Assembly: GCF_025742995.1 (NCBI RefSeq)
Contig: NZ_JAOVQM010000005.1
Coordinates: 23,172-87,171 of the forward strand
Direction: 5' to 3'
DNA from: Paracholeplasma manati
GTDB lineage: Bacteria; Bacillota_I; Bacilli_A; Acholeplasmatales; UBA5453
DNA: 64,000 bases
Shown piece by piece: positions 27,661 to 36,320 of the stretch. The notes beneath the pieces are model-generated. The model was not told where the DNA came from, ran no database searches, and was given only the letters and a program-made list of their open reading frames with translations. Positions within the stretch are counted from its first letter, which is position 1. Each line of letters begins with the position of its first letter. Made by a program: the position numbers and the translations under genes.

Positions 27661-28302
27661 CTAATATCGCAACGATATTTCATTGTAGATGGAAGCCACA
27701 AACGAAATAAACTGTTGGATTAAATCAAAGAATAGTAACCCTAAAAACATCAATACCGCCATCGCGATGAAGGTTGCGATAAATGCTAAGATGGTTTTAA
27801 AGAGACCATAATTATGAATGTTTAAAATACCCATGAATAACATCCAACCTGCAGCGACATATGAAATCGAAACTGCTAGGGTATAGAATGCCATTTCTTC
27901 GAGGGTTAAAAAGTTTGAAATAATGACGGCTGGAAATCCAACGATGAGGATAGGAAACAAGGAATACCCTGTTACCATGAGGATTTCTTTATATTTGCCT
28001 TTACCTTCCATCAACGTGGTCACTGACCAATTGGCAGCGGTAAAGATGCCAACCAATAAGACCACAGCAAATATTTCTTCTAAGGAATTTAACAACATCG
28101 GATTACGATTGTTGATGAGTGGTCCTTCATATTGATAGGTAAAAATGCGGAGGAATGCAAACAAGAAGATAAAGGTAATTGCAACACTCATTTTGCCTTT
28201 TTCATAGCGCTTGAATTCTTCATACCCATCAAATGGATGAAATAATACATATTTTGGAAAGCTGAGGAATTGTTCCTTGAAGCGTTTGAAATTAATCTTC
28301 AT
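27661..28302 (-). CDS. YIP1-family membrane protein
   Basis: The 213-residue protein has a soluble N-terminus with FLSFPKYVLFHPFDGYEEFK, typical of bacterial YIP1 proteins, and five membrane helices. An upstream in-frame ATG at 28320 would need to start inside the previous gene without a site; GGAGG lies 11 bases before the ATG at 28302, which is chosen. It overlaps the NHL/TPR gene by 11 bases. YIP1 proteins with DUF5696 and NHL proteins form a set around double CUT1 permeases; their task is unknown. Confidence 0.75.
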   Translation of the reverse strand: MKINFKRFKEQFLSFPKYVLFHPFDGYEEFKRYEKGKMSVAITFIFLFAFLRIFTYQYEGPLINNRNPMLLNSLEEIFAVVLLVGIFTAANWSVTTLMEGKGKYKEILMVTGYSLFPILIVGFPAVIISNFLTLEEMAFYTLAVSISYVAAGWMLFMGILNIHNYGLFKTILAFIATFIAMAVLMFLGLLFFDLIQQFISFVASIYNEISLRY

Positions 28303-29758
28303 ATAGAACGTGACCTCCACTTCTGATGGTCTTACGAATCTTGATGTAGACGAATAGACCTGCTAAAGCAACCGTTCCGCCCATGATCCAACCAAAGTTT
28401 TCTCTTAGGATTTCATTACGGTAACCTTTAAATGCTTTCGAATAATAGAAATCATCGTGTCCTAATTTGAAATAGGCCATGGCTTCTTTGTATTCACCTT
28501 GTCTTAACAAGTATTTACCAATGCCATTGTAAGACACTTCATAGTTGGTGTTTAATACCAAGACCTCACGCCAAATTTGTGCAGCTTCATCAAATAAACC
28601 TTCATCTTGAAGGGATACGGCTTGATTGACTGAACGTCCAAAATCGGTGAGTCGATAAACGATGACTGTTCTAGTTTTACGGTCTAGCACCATGATGTCA
28701 TCATTTAGATAGGCAACAGCCACACCTTCTGTGAACTTATCGCTTTGTTGACCTTCAGCGCTATTGATATAGAGTAAATTACCCTCATTATCATAGGTGA
28801 AAAGTCTTGAGCGTTTTTGATCTAATACAGTATAAATACCATGTTCAGTATAGGCGATATCTTGAAGTAATGATGGTCCAGTTACAACGTATTTATTGCC
28901 TGCTTCTAGGTAATGAATGTCCCCCATTGGCGGGAAATAACCACGTTTTTTAATGACATCGATCCCTTTTGGATTGATCAATTGAATGGTATTTTTAGCG
29001 TTGTTTTCGCTGGGTTTCGATGTCGCATAAATGAAACTTTCTGGATTGAGCACCACATTGGTGTATTCGGTTGGTAAGAATAACTTTAACTGTGCCAACT
29101 GTGCTTCTGTCATCATGTTTCTTCTAAATATTTCGTAGGGTGTCATCTGTATTGGATTGACACCTGTAAAGCGATTAAAATCACCATTAGAAGAAAGTTC
29201 AATGATGCCTTCATAGACATTTTTCGCGATTACGTACATGCGTTCTGTCGCATCCACAGTAATCTTGATGGGTTCAAAGTTAAGTTCTTCAAACGTTGGG
29301 TCATCAATGGTATCAAACACATCGATGACTTCGTAGTCACGATTGAGTTTAACAATGCGCTTATTACCTGTATCAGCCACATAAATGGCGTTATTGGTCA
29401 CTTCTAATCCAAATGCCCCATTGAGTGTTGTTGACGCTTCTGCGAAACCAGGTTCTTGTTTATCCAGAAAAGCTTGGGTAAATGGAAAATCCTTAACTAC
29501 TTCAACGAGTTCAAATTGTGGATTCACAACCACGATTGCATTTTCTGTGGAATCCAGCATATAAATGTGATCATCAAAAACCACCATATCTTCTGGTGTA
29601 GATAAGGTTGTCCCTAAAGTTTGCGCATTGAAATACGCAGCAAACGTCATGCCTGGTGCGGAATGAATGACTTCGTTATAATAGGAATAATTATACGAAA
29701 CCGATGAAATTTGCAATGGTAAGGTGAATAACAGGGTGAAAAATGCGAATATTTTCAT
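28292..29758 (-). CDS. membrane-anchored NHL/SMP-30-type propeller protein with TPR repeats
   Basis: The 488-residue protein has a signal peptide (FAFFTLLFTLPLQISS). A beta-propeller of NHL type fills residues about 35-370, with repeats such as AFGLEVTNNAIYVADTGNKR and MYVIAKNVYEGIIELSSNG. TPR helices follow at about 375-450 (NYEVSYNGIGKYLLRQGEYK), then a membrane helix (about 455-475) and a basic tail. So the propeller and TPR would sit outside the cell. It is probably a scaffold or sensor of the sugar transporter. No catalytic residues were recognised. Confidence 0.7.
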   Translation of the reverse strand: MKIFAFFTLLFTLPLQISSVSYNYSYYNEVIHSAPGMTFAAYFNAQTLGTTLSTPEDMVVFDDHIYMLDSTENAIVVVNPQFELVEVVKDFPFTQAFLDKQEPGFAEASTTLNGAFGLEVTNNAIYVADTGNKRIVKLNRDYEVIDVFDTIDDPTFEELNFEPIKITVDATERMYVIAKNVYEGIIELSSNGDFNRFTGVNPIQMTPYEIFRRNMMTEAQLAQLKLFLPTEYTNVVLNPESFIYATSKPSENNAKNTIQLINPKGIDVIKKRGYFPPMGDIHYLEAGNKYVVTGPSLLQDIAYTEHGIYTVLDQKRSRLFTYDNEGNLLYINSAEGQQSDKFTEGVAVAYLNDDIMVLDRKTRTVIVYRLTDFGRSVNQAVSLQDEGLFDEAAQIWREVLVLNTNYEVSYNGIGKYLLRQGEYKEAMAYFKLGHDDFYYSKAFKGYRNEILRENFGWIMGGTVALAGLFVYIKIRKTIRSGGHVLYED

Positions 29759-29769
29759 GTGTATCCTCC

Positions 29770-30636
29770 TTATTTCATGCCCGAATGGCTAAATGTTTCA
29801 ACAATTCTAGACTGTGAAATCATAAAGAATGTGACTGGAACAATCATCATAACAAAAGCAACCGCAGCAATGGTACCGGCACGTTCAATCGACCCTTGGG
29901 CGATTTGTCTTAACGCATACGAGACAGGTTTCAACTCTTCAGAGAAGATGAAGGAACCCCCATCGGTTGTCCATAGTCTTTGGAATAACAAGATGACTAA
30001 GGTTAACCAAGCTGGTTTAACCAATGGCATCACGATTTGGAAGAATATACGGTATTCACTCGCACCGTCAATCTTCGCCGACTCAATCAATTCATCCGGG
30101 ATTTGTGTCATGAATTGTTTCATGAGGTAAAGCCCAAGGGATGATGCGATGGCCGGTAAGATGATGGCGAATGGCGTATCTACTAAGCCAATCGATGAAA
30201 TGATGATGTAGTTTGGTGTAGCGGTAACTTGTGGTGCAAACATCAAGGAATAAACAACCAATGTGAAGAAAATGGTCTTCCCTGGAAATTTGTATTTTGC
30301 GAGTGGATAGGCTGCCATCGAAGCGATGATGACGTGTCCTACAGTCCCGGTTAATGTGATGAAGATGGTATTAAAGAAATATCTAGAGAATGGAATCCAT
30401 GAGTTTTCCATCAATTCAGATAAGTCTCTAAAGTTGTCAAATGTGATGTTTCTAGGTAATAAGGTTGGTGGAAACTTGAACAATTCATCGAGTGGTTTAA
30501 AGGCATTCGACACGGTCATGATGAGTGGGTATGCACTAAAGATTCCAAACAAAGCGAGTAATGTCATTAGGAAAATATCGCCACCTAACGAACGGTTGAG
30601 TTTACGGTTCTTTTTGATTCTTAATTTTTTCGCCAT
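29770..30636 (-). CDS. carbohydrate ABC transporter permease, MalG type (set 2)
   Basis: The 288-residue CUT1 permease starts with a very basic tail (AKKLRIKKNRKLNR), has six helices and the EAA loop IESAKIDGASEYRIFFQIVM (about residues 187-206). A GTG at 30645 is in frame, but GGGTG before the ATG at 30636 and the position after the partner's stop favour the latter. With the gene at 30638-31570 it makes the second transport channel of this locus. Confidence 0.9.
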   Translation of the reverse strand: MAKKLRIKKNRKLNRSLGGDIFLMTLLALFGIFSAYPLIMTVSNAFKPLDELFKFPPTLLPRNITFDNFRDLSELMENSWIPFSRYFFNTIFITLTGTVGHVIIASMAAYPLAKYKFPGKTIFFTLVVYSLMFAPQVTATPNYIIISSIGLVDTPFAIILPAIASSLGLYLMKQFMTQIPDELIESAKIDGASEYRIFFQIVMPLVKPAWLTLVILLFQRLWTTDGGSFIFSEELKPVSYALRQIAQGSIERAGTIAAVAFVMMIVPVTFFMISQSRIVETFSHSGMK

Positions 30637-30637
30637 C

Positions 30638-31570
30638 TTAATCACCCAACTTTCTTAAGAAGCTACGAACGAATAAGTTCGCGCTCATCATGATGAGGAA
30701 TAAAATGGTTGCGATCGCACTGGCGTAACCCAAATCAAATCGGGTTGAACCGTAGTCAATCAAGTGAGTGACAATCGTGTGCCCTGCATATTGAACGGAT
30801 GGGAACCCAACCAGTTGCATCGATACTTCAGCGATGGCCAAACTGGTGGTAATTTGCATCACGGCACCGAACAATAATTGTGGTTTCATGCTTGGTAAGG
30901 TGATGTACCAAAGTTCTTGCCAACGGTTTCTAATCCCGTCAATCGCCCCTGCTTCATACAGTGTTTTATCTACACTTTGAAGCCCTGCGATGAAGGATAG
31001 GAAGGATACCCCCAACGATAACCATAATTGTACAATGATGATAACCATCATAATATAATCCGGATCTTTTAACCAAAGAATGGGGTTATCGATGAATCCA
31101 TAACGGATCAAGAATGCATTGGCGTAACCATGGATATCTCCAGAGAAAATGATGAGCCACATCAAATACGCATTACCAGAAATGGATGGTGCGTAGAAGA
31201 TTAAGGTCATGAATGCTCTCACTTTAGGTCTAAGTTCGTTGATAAGCCATGCGAATACAAAGGCCATCATGTAACTCACCGGTCCTGTAACGACGGCTAA
31301 AATGAGCGTATTTTTAATTGCGATGATAAATTCATCATCGTATAACAACAACTTCAAGTAGTTGTCTAACCCAATGAATCTTGGGGTTTCTAATAAATTG
31401 TAATAAGAAAAACTGATGCCTAACGACATGAACACCGGGATCACTGTAAATGTGAAAAATAGAATTGCATACGGTGCCATTAAAATGTACAGATGTTTAT
31501 GCTTTTTGATTTCCATTTTAAGGAGTTGTCGTTTTGTGTATTTAGGTTTTGGATTCAATGCTTGTTGCAC
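30638..31570 (-). CDS. carbohydrate ABC transporter permease, MalF type (set 2)
   Basis: The 310-residue protein has a basic N-terminus, six helices and the EAA loop YEAGAIDGIRNRWQELWYIT (about residues 208-227). The order MalF type then MalG type is the same as in set 1. It begins 11 bases after the stop of the large binding protein gene, so channel and binding protein are co-transcribed. No ABC ATPase gene lies near either set, so both must use a shared MsmK-type ATPase encoded elsewhere. Confidence 0.9.
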   Translation of the reverse strand: MQQALNPKPKYTKRQLLKMEIKKHKHLYILMAPYAILFFTFTVIPVFMSLGISFSYYNLLETPRFIGLDNYLKLLLYDDEFIIAIKNTLILAVVTGPVSYMMAFVFAWLINELRPKVRAFMTLIFYAPSISGNAYLMWLIIFSGDIHGYANAFLIRYGFIDNPILWLKDPDYIMMVIIIVQLWLSLGVSFLSFIAGLQSVDKTLYEAGAIDGIRNRWQELWYITLPSMKPQLLFGAVMQITTSLAIAEVSMQLVGFPSVQYAGHTIVTHLIDYGSTRFDLGYASAIATILFLIMMSANLFVRSFLRKLGD

Positions 31571-31581
31571 AATAGACCTCC

Positions 31582-34488
31582 TTAATCTAGTCCGAATTCG
31601 TTTCGTTTCTTCGTTATTTCTTCGTTGATGATTTGTACGTAATCATACAGGGTTTCTCTTGGATTCGCATTGTCATTGATGACCAATCGTAATGCATTAT
31701 CTAAGTGTCTACCTGTCATGTATCCGCCTGGTACTTCAGGAATCCCTCTGACCCAAACCCATGTATCCATGAGTTTGTTGTATTCGGATACCGTCCAAGG
31801 CAATTGGGCTACAGCGTCGATATTCGCGGTAGGGTAACGTGCAGCTGCACCTAAAATCCCTTCCATCTCGCGTCCAAATCGTACTTGCGTTTCTGTCGAG
31901 GTCCACCATTTTAGGTAGTCCCATGACGCTTCTTTCTTCTTCGATTGTTCGAGAATCATGACGCCTGTACCCGAGGATACGGTTTCTCTGCGGATGATTG
32001 GGTTACCAAGTTCATCAAAGTCAGCTGTACCTGGAATGGATACGAAATTCCACTTACCTTTGATTTCAGGGGCGAACACCGCGAGGGTATTGTAAGTATT
32101 GTAATAGGTGATACCAATCGGCATTTGTCCACTTCTAAAACGGTTGATGAAGTTGGCTTCTACAGGGAATGAATAATCTGTATAGAACTTTGTCCAAGTT
32201 TCAAATACAGCTGGACCTTTACCTTCGTTAAACCCTGATTGGCTGTTGTTATCGATATAGAACGCCCCATCATTTTGATAGAACATCGATGAGAACACAG
32301 GGTTCGCAGGTAGGTTCGCAACATTACCAGCAGACGCTGGAATTGGTAAATAGAATTCTAAGTTGTGTTTTTGAAGGTCTGGTACCAATTGAATGACATC
32401 GGTCCAAGTTTGTGGAACATCAAAACCCATCTCTTCAAAAATATCGGTTCGATAGAACATCATCAAGAACGTTTGTTGTTCAGGTAATGCATAAGTACCG
32501 TTGTTGTATTCGTAAGGTGTAAATGCACTATCCATAAAGCGTTCGCTGATGGTATTAAAATCACTGAAATTCGATAAATCGTAAGCCGCATTACGCATCG
32601 CGTAGTTCACAGGTACACTGTGGTCTACACCCATCGCGACATCTGGACCACGTCCGGATAAAGTAGCCGGTAATAGGACTGCGCCATTGACGAGTTTCAA
32701 ATCCACTTGAATCCCAGACTCAGGCGTAAACGATTCGTCGATGAGTTTTCTTAATATGTTCGCTTGGTCTTTACCGATGGATAACCATACTTCAATGGTT
32801 TCACTGCTGCCTGTGGTTGTTTTACCTACAGCTGAGTAATCGGTTAAGAAGGATGCGAAGAAGGCACGAACACTGTACCACATGCTTTCCATGACGCTGG
32901 CTTTAGCCTTTGGCAGTTTCGCATTTGGCTCGTGTAATACAAAATAATCGATTTCAAGGGGTTGAGCATCAAGTAAAGTAATCAATGTCCCTAACGCTGA
33001 AATGTTTGAGTTATATGCAGATAATTTACGGTGAATCTCTCTAGGTTTTTTAATGAAATCATCGAGTTGTAAAAGCATCGTGTCGAGAATACCCGTTTTT
33101 TCAGAGGTTGATCCCGAAATGGCTATTAAGGCTTTACGAACATTTCTTAAGGTGGTACGTTCGTCTTGTAAACGTCCGACCAAGTTAGGAATTCTCTCTG
33201 TCAATTGATAATCACGATATTGGTCAGGTTCTGGACCTGTATAGACCAATATTTCACGATAAATTTTATTGAGATTCGCGATTGAGTTTTGAATTTCATC
33301 GATCAAAATCCCATACTGAGCTAAGGATACTTCCAAAGTGATTTCATGGGTTCCAGCTTCAAAATAGAACAAATAAGCTTCGGATTTGGTGCCTAAGGTT
33401 TGTAGTCTCCAATCGTTGGCGTGTTTAAATTCGTAATTTCTAAGTTCAGCAAACGGAATCTCGCCATCGATATAAATGTTTCTACCGACATTCACCCCGC
33501 TTGCAATCTTTTGTTTAAGACGCATCGATAGTTGATATAACCCATCGGATTCTACTTCAAATGACCAACTGATTTTATCCCCTGAGATACGCCAGTTGTT
33601 TCCACCAATGGTGTTTAAAATAATCTTGCTTGGATCAGACATCATGGTGAGGGTGCTGGTTCTGTCATTGAGTGGGTATAGGGTTGGTGCGGTTGTATAC
33701 GTTGGGTCTTCTGCTTGAATGATGAGATTGGCTTGATCAGCTGGGGTATACCCCATCGAATCATACATCGATTTCATATCTGCATAGGTCGGTAACGCAA
33801 CTACCGATGAGATGTTTAATCGACCAATGACCATCGGTTCTCTCACCGATTCGAAGGTGATGGTATTTGAACCTGCTTGGAAATAAAGCTCGTAAGGTTC
33901 TGTAATATAACCAACAGCATCTTTAATGTAAGTTTGTTGCCACTGCGGTTTTTCCACTTGTGATGGGCGAATATCATTCCCATAAATGTCTTTTTTAACC
34001 GCTTCTTTTGCGCCCCAAATGCGGTGGAAAACCACATTCTCTAACCCTATAAAAGGAATAGTGTCATTGATCAAAATCTTTCTTTCGATGTTCGCTGACT
34101 TTCCTTCATATGGGTAGTATTGAACCAAAACATGATAAAAACCAGACTCAGGTACACTGAATTTATAAGTGACTGTACCTGTTTCTTCGGTGAGTAAGAC
34201 ATCCGATAAACCTTGATAGTTACCAAGTATTTGTTGATTACCGGTCATCGTATCGTATTGTGAACCAGGGATTACTATCGTTGTAATCGCTGGATAATTT
34301 TCAACTTTAGTGGATTTGTATTGATAATAATCTGAATTTTGACCATAGAGCTCGGAGTCCGTAACATTCACATGGCTTGTATTGTATGACAATGGACTCT
34401 GGCGATTGGCTAGCCAGGCATAATCAAGTAAACTGTAGATTAAAAACAAAAACACAGCTGATAGTGTAATGATTAAACCTTTTTTCAA
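31582..34488 (-). CDS. large membrane-anchored solute-binding protein with N-terminal carbohydrate-binding-like domains
   Basis: The 968-residue protein has an N-terminal membrane helix without a lipobox cysteine. Two related beta-sandwich segments follow (about residues 95-230 and 270-395), each with the pattern SGFYHVLVQYYP or DGLYQLSMRLKQ plus NIERKILINDTIPF or NVGRNIYIDGEIPF. They resemble galactose-binding-type CBMs. A helical linker spans about 400-540. The last 400 residues are a family-1 extracellular solute-binding domain (EVWLSIGKDQANILRKLIDE ... LPEQQTFLMMFYRTDIFEEM ... WDYLKWWTS). This is about twice the normal length of a sugar-binding protein. It should capture a glycan and hand it to permease set 2. 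Confidence 0.82.
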   Translation of the reverse strand: MKKGLIITLSAVFLFLIYSLLDYAWLANRQSPLSYNTSHVNVTDSELYGQNSDYYQYKSTKVENYPAITTIVIPGSQYDTMTGNQQILGNYQGLSDVLLTEETGTVTYKFSVPESGFYHVLVQYYPYEGKSANIERKILINDTIPFIGLENVVFHRIWGAKEAVKKDIYGNDIRPSQVEKPQWQQTYIKDAVGYITEPYELYFQAGSNTITFESVREPMVIGRLNISSVVALPTYADMKSMYDSMGYTPADQANLIIQAEDPTYTTAPTLYPLNDRTSTLTMMSDPSKIILNTIGGNNWRISGDKISWSFEVESDGLYQLSMRLKQKIASGVNVGRNIYIDGEIPFAELRNYEFKHANDWRLQTLGTKSEAYLFYFEAGTHEITLEVSLAQYGILIDEIQNSIANLNKIYREILVYTGPEPDQYRDYQLTERIPNLVGRLQDERTTLRNVRKALIAISGSTSEKTGILDTMLLQLDDFIKKPREIHRKLSAYNSNISALGTLITLLDAQPLEIDYFVLHEPNAKLPKAKASVMESMWYSVRAFFASFLTDYSAVGKTTTGSSETIEVWLSIGKDQANILRKLIDESFTPESGIQVDLKLVNGAVLLPATLSGRGPDVAMGVDHSVPVNYAMRNAAYDLSNFSDFNTISERFMDSAFTPYEYNNGTYALPEQQTFLMMFYRTDIFEEMGFDVPQTWTDVIQLVPDLQKHNLEFYLPIPASAGNVANLPANPVFSSMFYQNDGAFYIDNNSQSGFNEGKGPAVFETWTKFYTDYSFPVEANFINRFRSGQMPIGITYYNTYNTLAVFAPEIKGKWNFVSIPGTADFDELGNPIIRRETVSSGTGVMILEQSKKKEASWDYLKWWTSTETQVRFGREMEGILGAAARYPTANIDAVAQLPWTVSEYNKLMDTWVWVRGIPEVPGGYMTGRHLDNALRLVINDNANPRETLYDYVQIINEEITKKRNEFGLD

Positions 34489-34510
34489 AATAACACCCCT
34501 TTAATAAGGT

Positions 34511-34536
34511 GCCCTCTCCCCTACCGAGGAGAGGGC
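34511..34536 (-). other. GC-rich intra-operon stem-loop between two binding-protein genes
   Basis: GCCCTCTCC (34511-34519) pairs perfectly with GGAGAGGGC (34528-34536) around an 8-base loop. No T run follows on the minus strand, so it is not a standard terminator. It sits just behind the binding protein gene at 34552, where a 3'-protecting hairpin would let the binding protein exceed the permeases, as known for malE-malF type operons. Confidence 0.6.
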
Positions 34537-34551
34537 TTTATCATTGTTTTT

Positions 34552-36114
34552 TTAAGAATTGAAATACGCTTCTAGTGCTGCATCATAGGTTGGTTTGATA
34601 CCATCCATGAGTGTTCTAGCATTACCTTCGCGAACGGCAAGGTTGACGTTTCTTCTCCAACCTTGTTCGCTATAAGCGCTGATACCAAGTGCATTAATGA
34701 GTTCTAGATAAACCTTGTCATAAACTTCAAGATAAGCTTCTACATAAATTTCATTGTCAAACTTAGTCATTAAGGTTAATTCAAAGTCAGATTTCAATTC
34801 AGCGTCAGTGCGCCATAATTGAAGTTCATTCCAAACTTGGAATACCAACGCTTCTTTAGCAGCAGACATACCGGATGCTACATGATATACAGCAACACCA
34901 CTGACTGGTGAGGTATAAGCACCGGTAAATGCATCGGCTTTAGGGAATGGTACATAGCCAAGTTCAAATGGTAGACCACCCCAACGGTTAGGTGCAGTTA
35001 CGAACCATAGATTACCTGGATGCATTGCCACTTTACCTGCTTGCCATAACGGCGAACCAGCGTCGTATTGTGGGGATGTTTCAAATAAACCTTGGGTATA
35101 TAAGCTATTTAAGAAATCATAAGTTTGTAATGCTGGGTTTTGTGCAAATGAAACCCTTTGAGTCACACTATTGATCAATGTGCCACCATTGAGTGGGATC
35201 ATCGATTCAGCGTATGCGGATGGCATACCCCCTAGTGGGTACATTTCTTCTTGACCATTGGCCATCAATGTTTTCACTTGTTTAGCCCAGGTTTCGAAAC
35301 GTGTCCAAGTCCATTCACCATCTAAATACAATTGTGTTGGGTTAGCGACACCAAGGTTCGCTACCAAATCTGCATTGTAATATAGACCAGAATCCACGGT
35401 TAAATTACCTTCATTGAATGCCCAAAGTTCACCTTGGAACATGGATACTTTTTGGTAGCTTTGATGGATCTTGCTACCGGTTGTCGCCATATATTTATCG
35501 ATTGGTACAATGGCTTCTGCTTTTGCTAAAGCTTGAATCCAGTCCGAAGTTGACCAATAAATATCTGCTAAGTGATTATTGGATACGGATGATTGAATGA
35601 TTGCGTTGACACGGTCTGGTCCCCACGGTGCATTTGCAGGATAAGGTTTGTATTCAACGATAACATTGAGTTCAGCTTCGACTTGACGTTGAAGTGCTTG
35701 ACGTTCTTGTTGTCTAGTACCTGAATATTCTGCATGGAATGGGTCCACCTCATAGGGTGCCCCGTGCATGATGACAATCTTGGTTGGTTCAACCGCTTGT
35801 CCTTGTACGGTGACTTTACGGGTAACAGTAACTTCCTTACCGTCGCTACCTGTCACTTTATATGTGAGTGTATAAACCGCTGGTGCGTTGGTGTTTACTG
35901 TTCCAGTGACTTGGATGTTGGTGATTGCCCCATCCACAGAATCGGTCGCAGTGACACCATCCAGTGGATTAAAGGTATCTCCTACTGTGATTGTGATGTC
36001 ATTCGCGCCACTAATGCTCGCTGTAGCTGGCTCGTTGCCACCACCGCCGTTGCCACATGCCGCAAGCATGGTAGCGAAGACTAAAAGTAAAATGCTTAAA
36101 AATACTTTTCTCAT
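34552..36114 (-). CDS. sugar-binding lipoprotein with an N-terminal DUF5011 domain
   Basis: The 520-residue precursor has a lipobox (FATMLAAC, Cys 20). Residues about 32-105 form a DUF5011/HYR-type Ig domain (DITITVGDTFNPLDGVTATD), an unusual addition in front of a binding protein. The rest is a family-1 solute-binding domain with LADIYWSTSDWIQALAKAEA and PLWQAGKVAMHPGNLWFVTA. It is the first gene after a promoter and a terminator, so it opens the transport transcript. It may serve permease set 1, which has no closer binding protein. The substrate is inferred from context. Confidence 0.87.
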   Translation of the reverse strand: MRKVFLSILLLVFATMLAACGNGGGGNEPATASISGANDITITVGDTFNPLDGVTATDSVDGAITNIQVTGTVNTNAPAVYTLTYKVTGSDGKEVTVTRKVTVQGQAVEPTKIVIMHGAPYEVDPFHAEYSGTRQQERQALQRQVEAELNVIVEYKPYPANAPWGPDRVNAIIQSSVSNNHLADIYWSTSDWIQALAKAEAIVPIDKYMATTGSKIHQSYQKVSMFQGELWAFNEGNLTVDSGLYYNADLVANLGVANPTQLYLDGEWTWTRFETWAKQVKTLMANGQEEMYPLGGMPSAYAESMIPLNGGTLINSVTQRVSFAQNPALQTYDFLNSLYTQGLFETSPQYDAGSPLWQAGKVAMHPGNLWFVTAPNRWGGLPFELGYVPFPKADAFTGAYTSPVSGVAVYHVASGMSAAKEALVFQVWNELQLWRTDAELKSDFELTLMTKFDNEIYVEAYLEVYDKVYLELINALGISAYSEQGWRRNVNLAVREGNARTLMDGIKPTYDAALEAYFNS

Positions 36115-36162
36115 TTTATCTCCCTTTCTCTATTGAGATTTTTCATTGTTTTTAAAAGTTCC

Positions 36163-36201
36163 CTTACATATATGTAAGCACTTTTATACACTATCATTAT
36201 A
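36163..36201 (-). promoter_or_regulatory. promoter of the transport/murQ transcript with a downstream palindrome
   Basis: On the minus strand TATAAT lies at 36196-36201; no good -35 is seen. From about +11 to +26 a perfect 16-base palindrome, CTTACATATATGTAAG (36163-36178), follows and could be an operator. A 12-of-14 cre-like match (36173-36186) overlaps it. Confidence 0.5.
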
Positions 36202-36267
36202 CTATGTATTACTTTCGATTTTTCCGACAACCGTGTTATTTTCGCATTAAAAAAATTATTTTCACAC

Positions 36268-36302
36268 GTAAAAAAGAAAGTTCCTATATAAAGGAACTTT
36301 CA
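36268..36302 (-). terminator. intrinsic terminator of the 803-residue surface protein gene
   Basis: GAAAGTTCCT (36276-36285) pairs with AGGAACTTTC (36292-36301). On the minus strand six T follow. It separates this gene from the transporter transcript. Confidence 0.88.
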
Positions 36303-36320
36303 ATGGTTTACTTATTTAAA

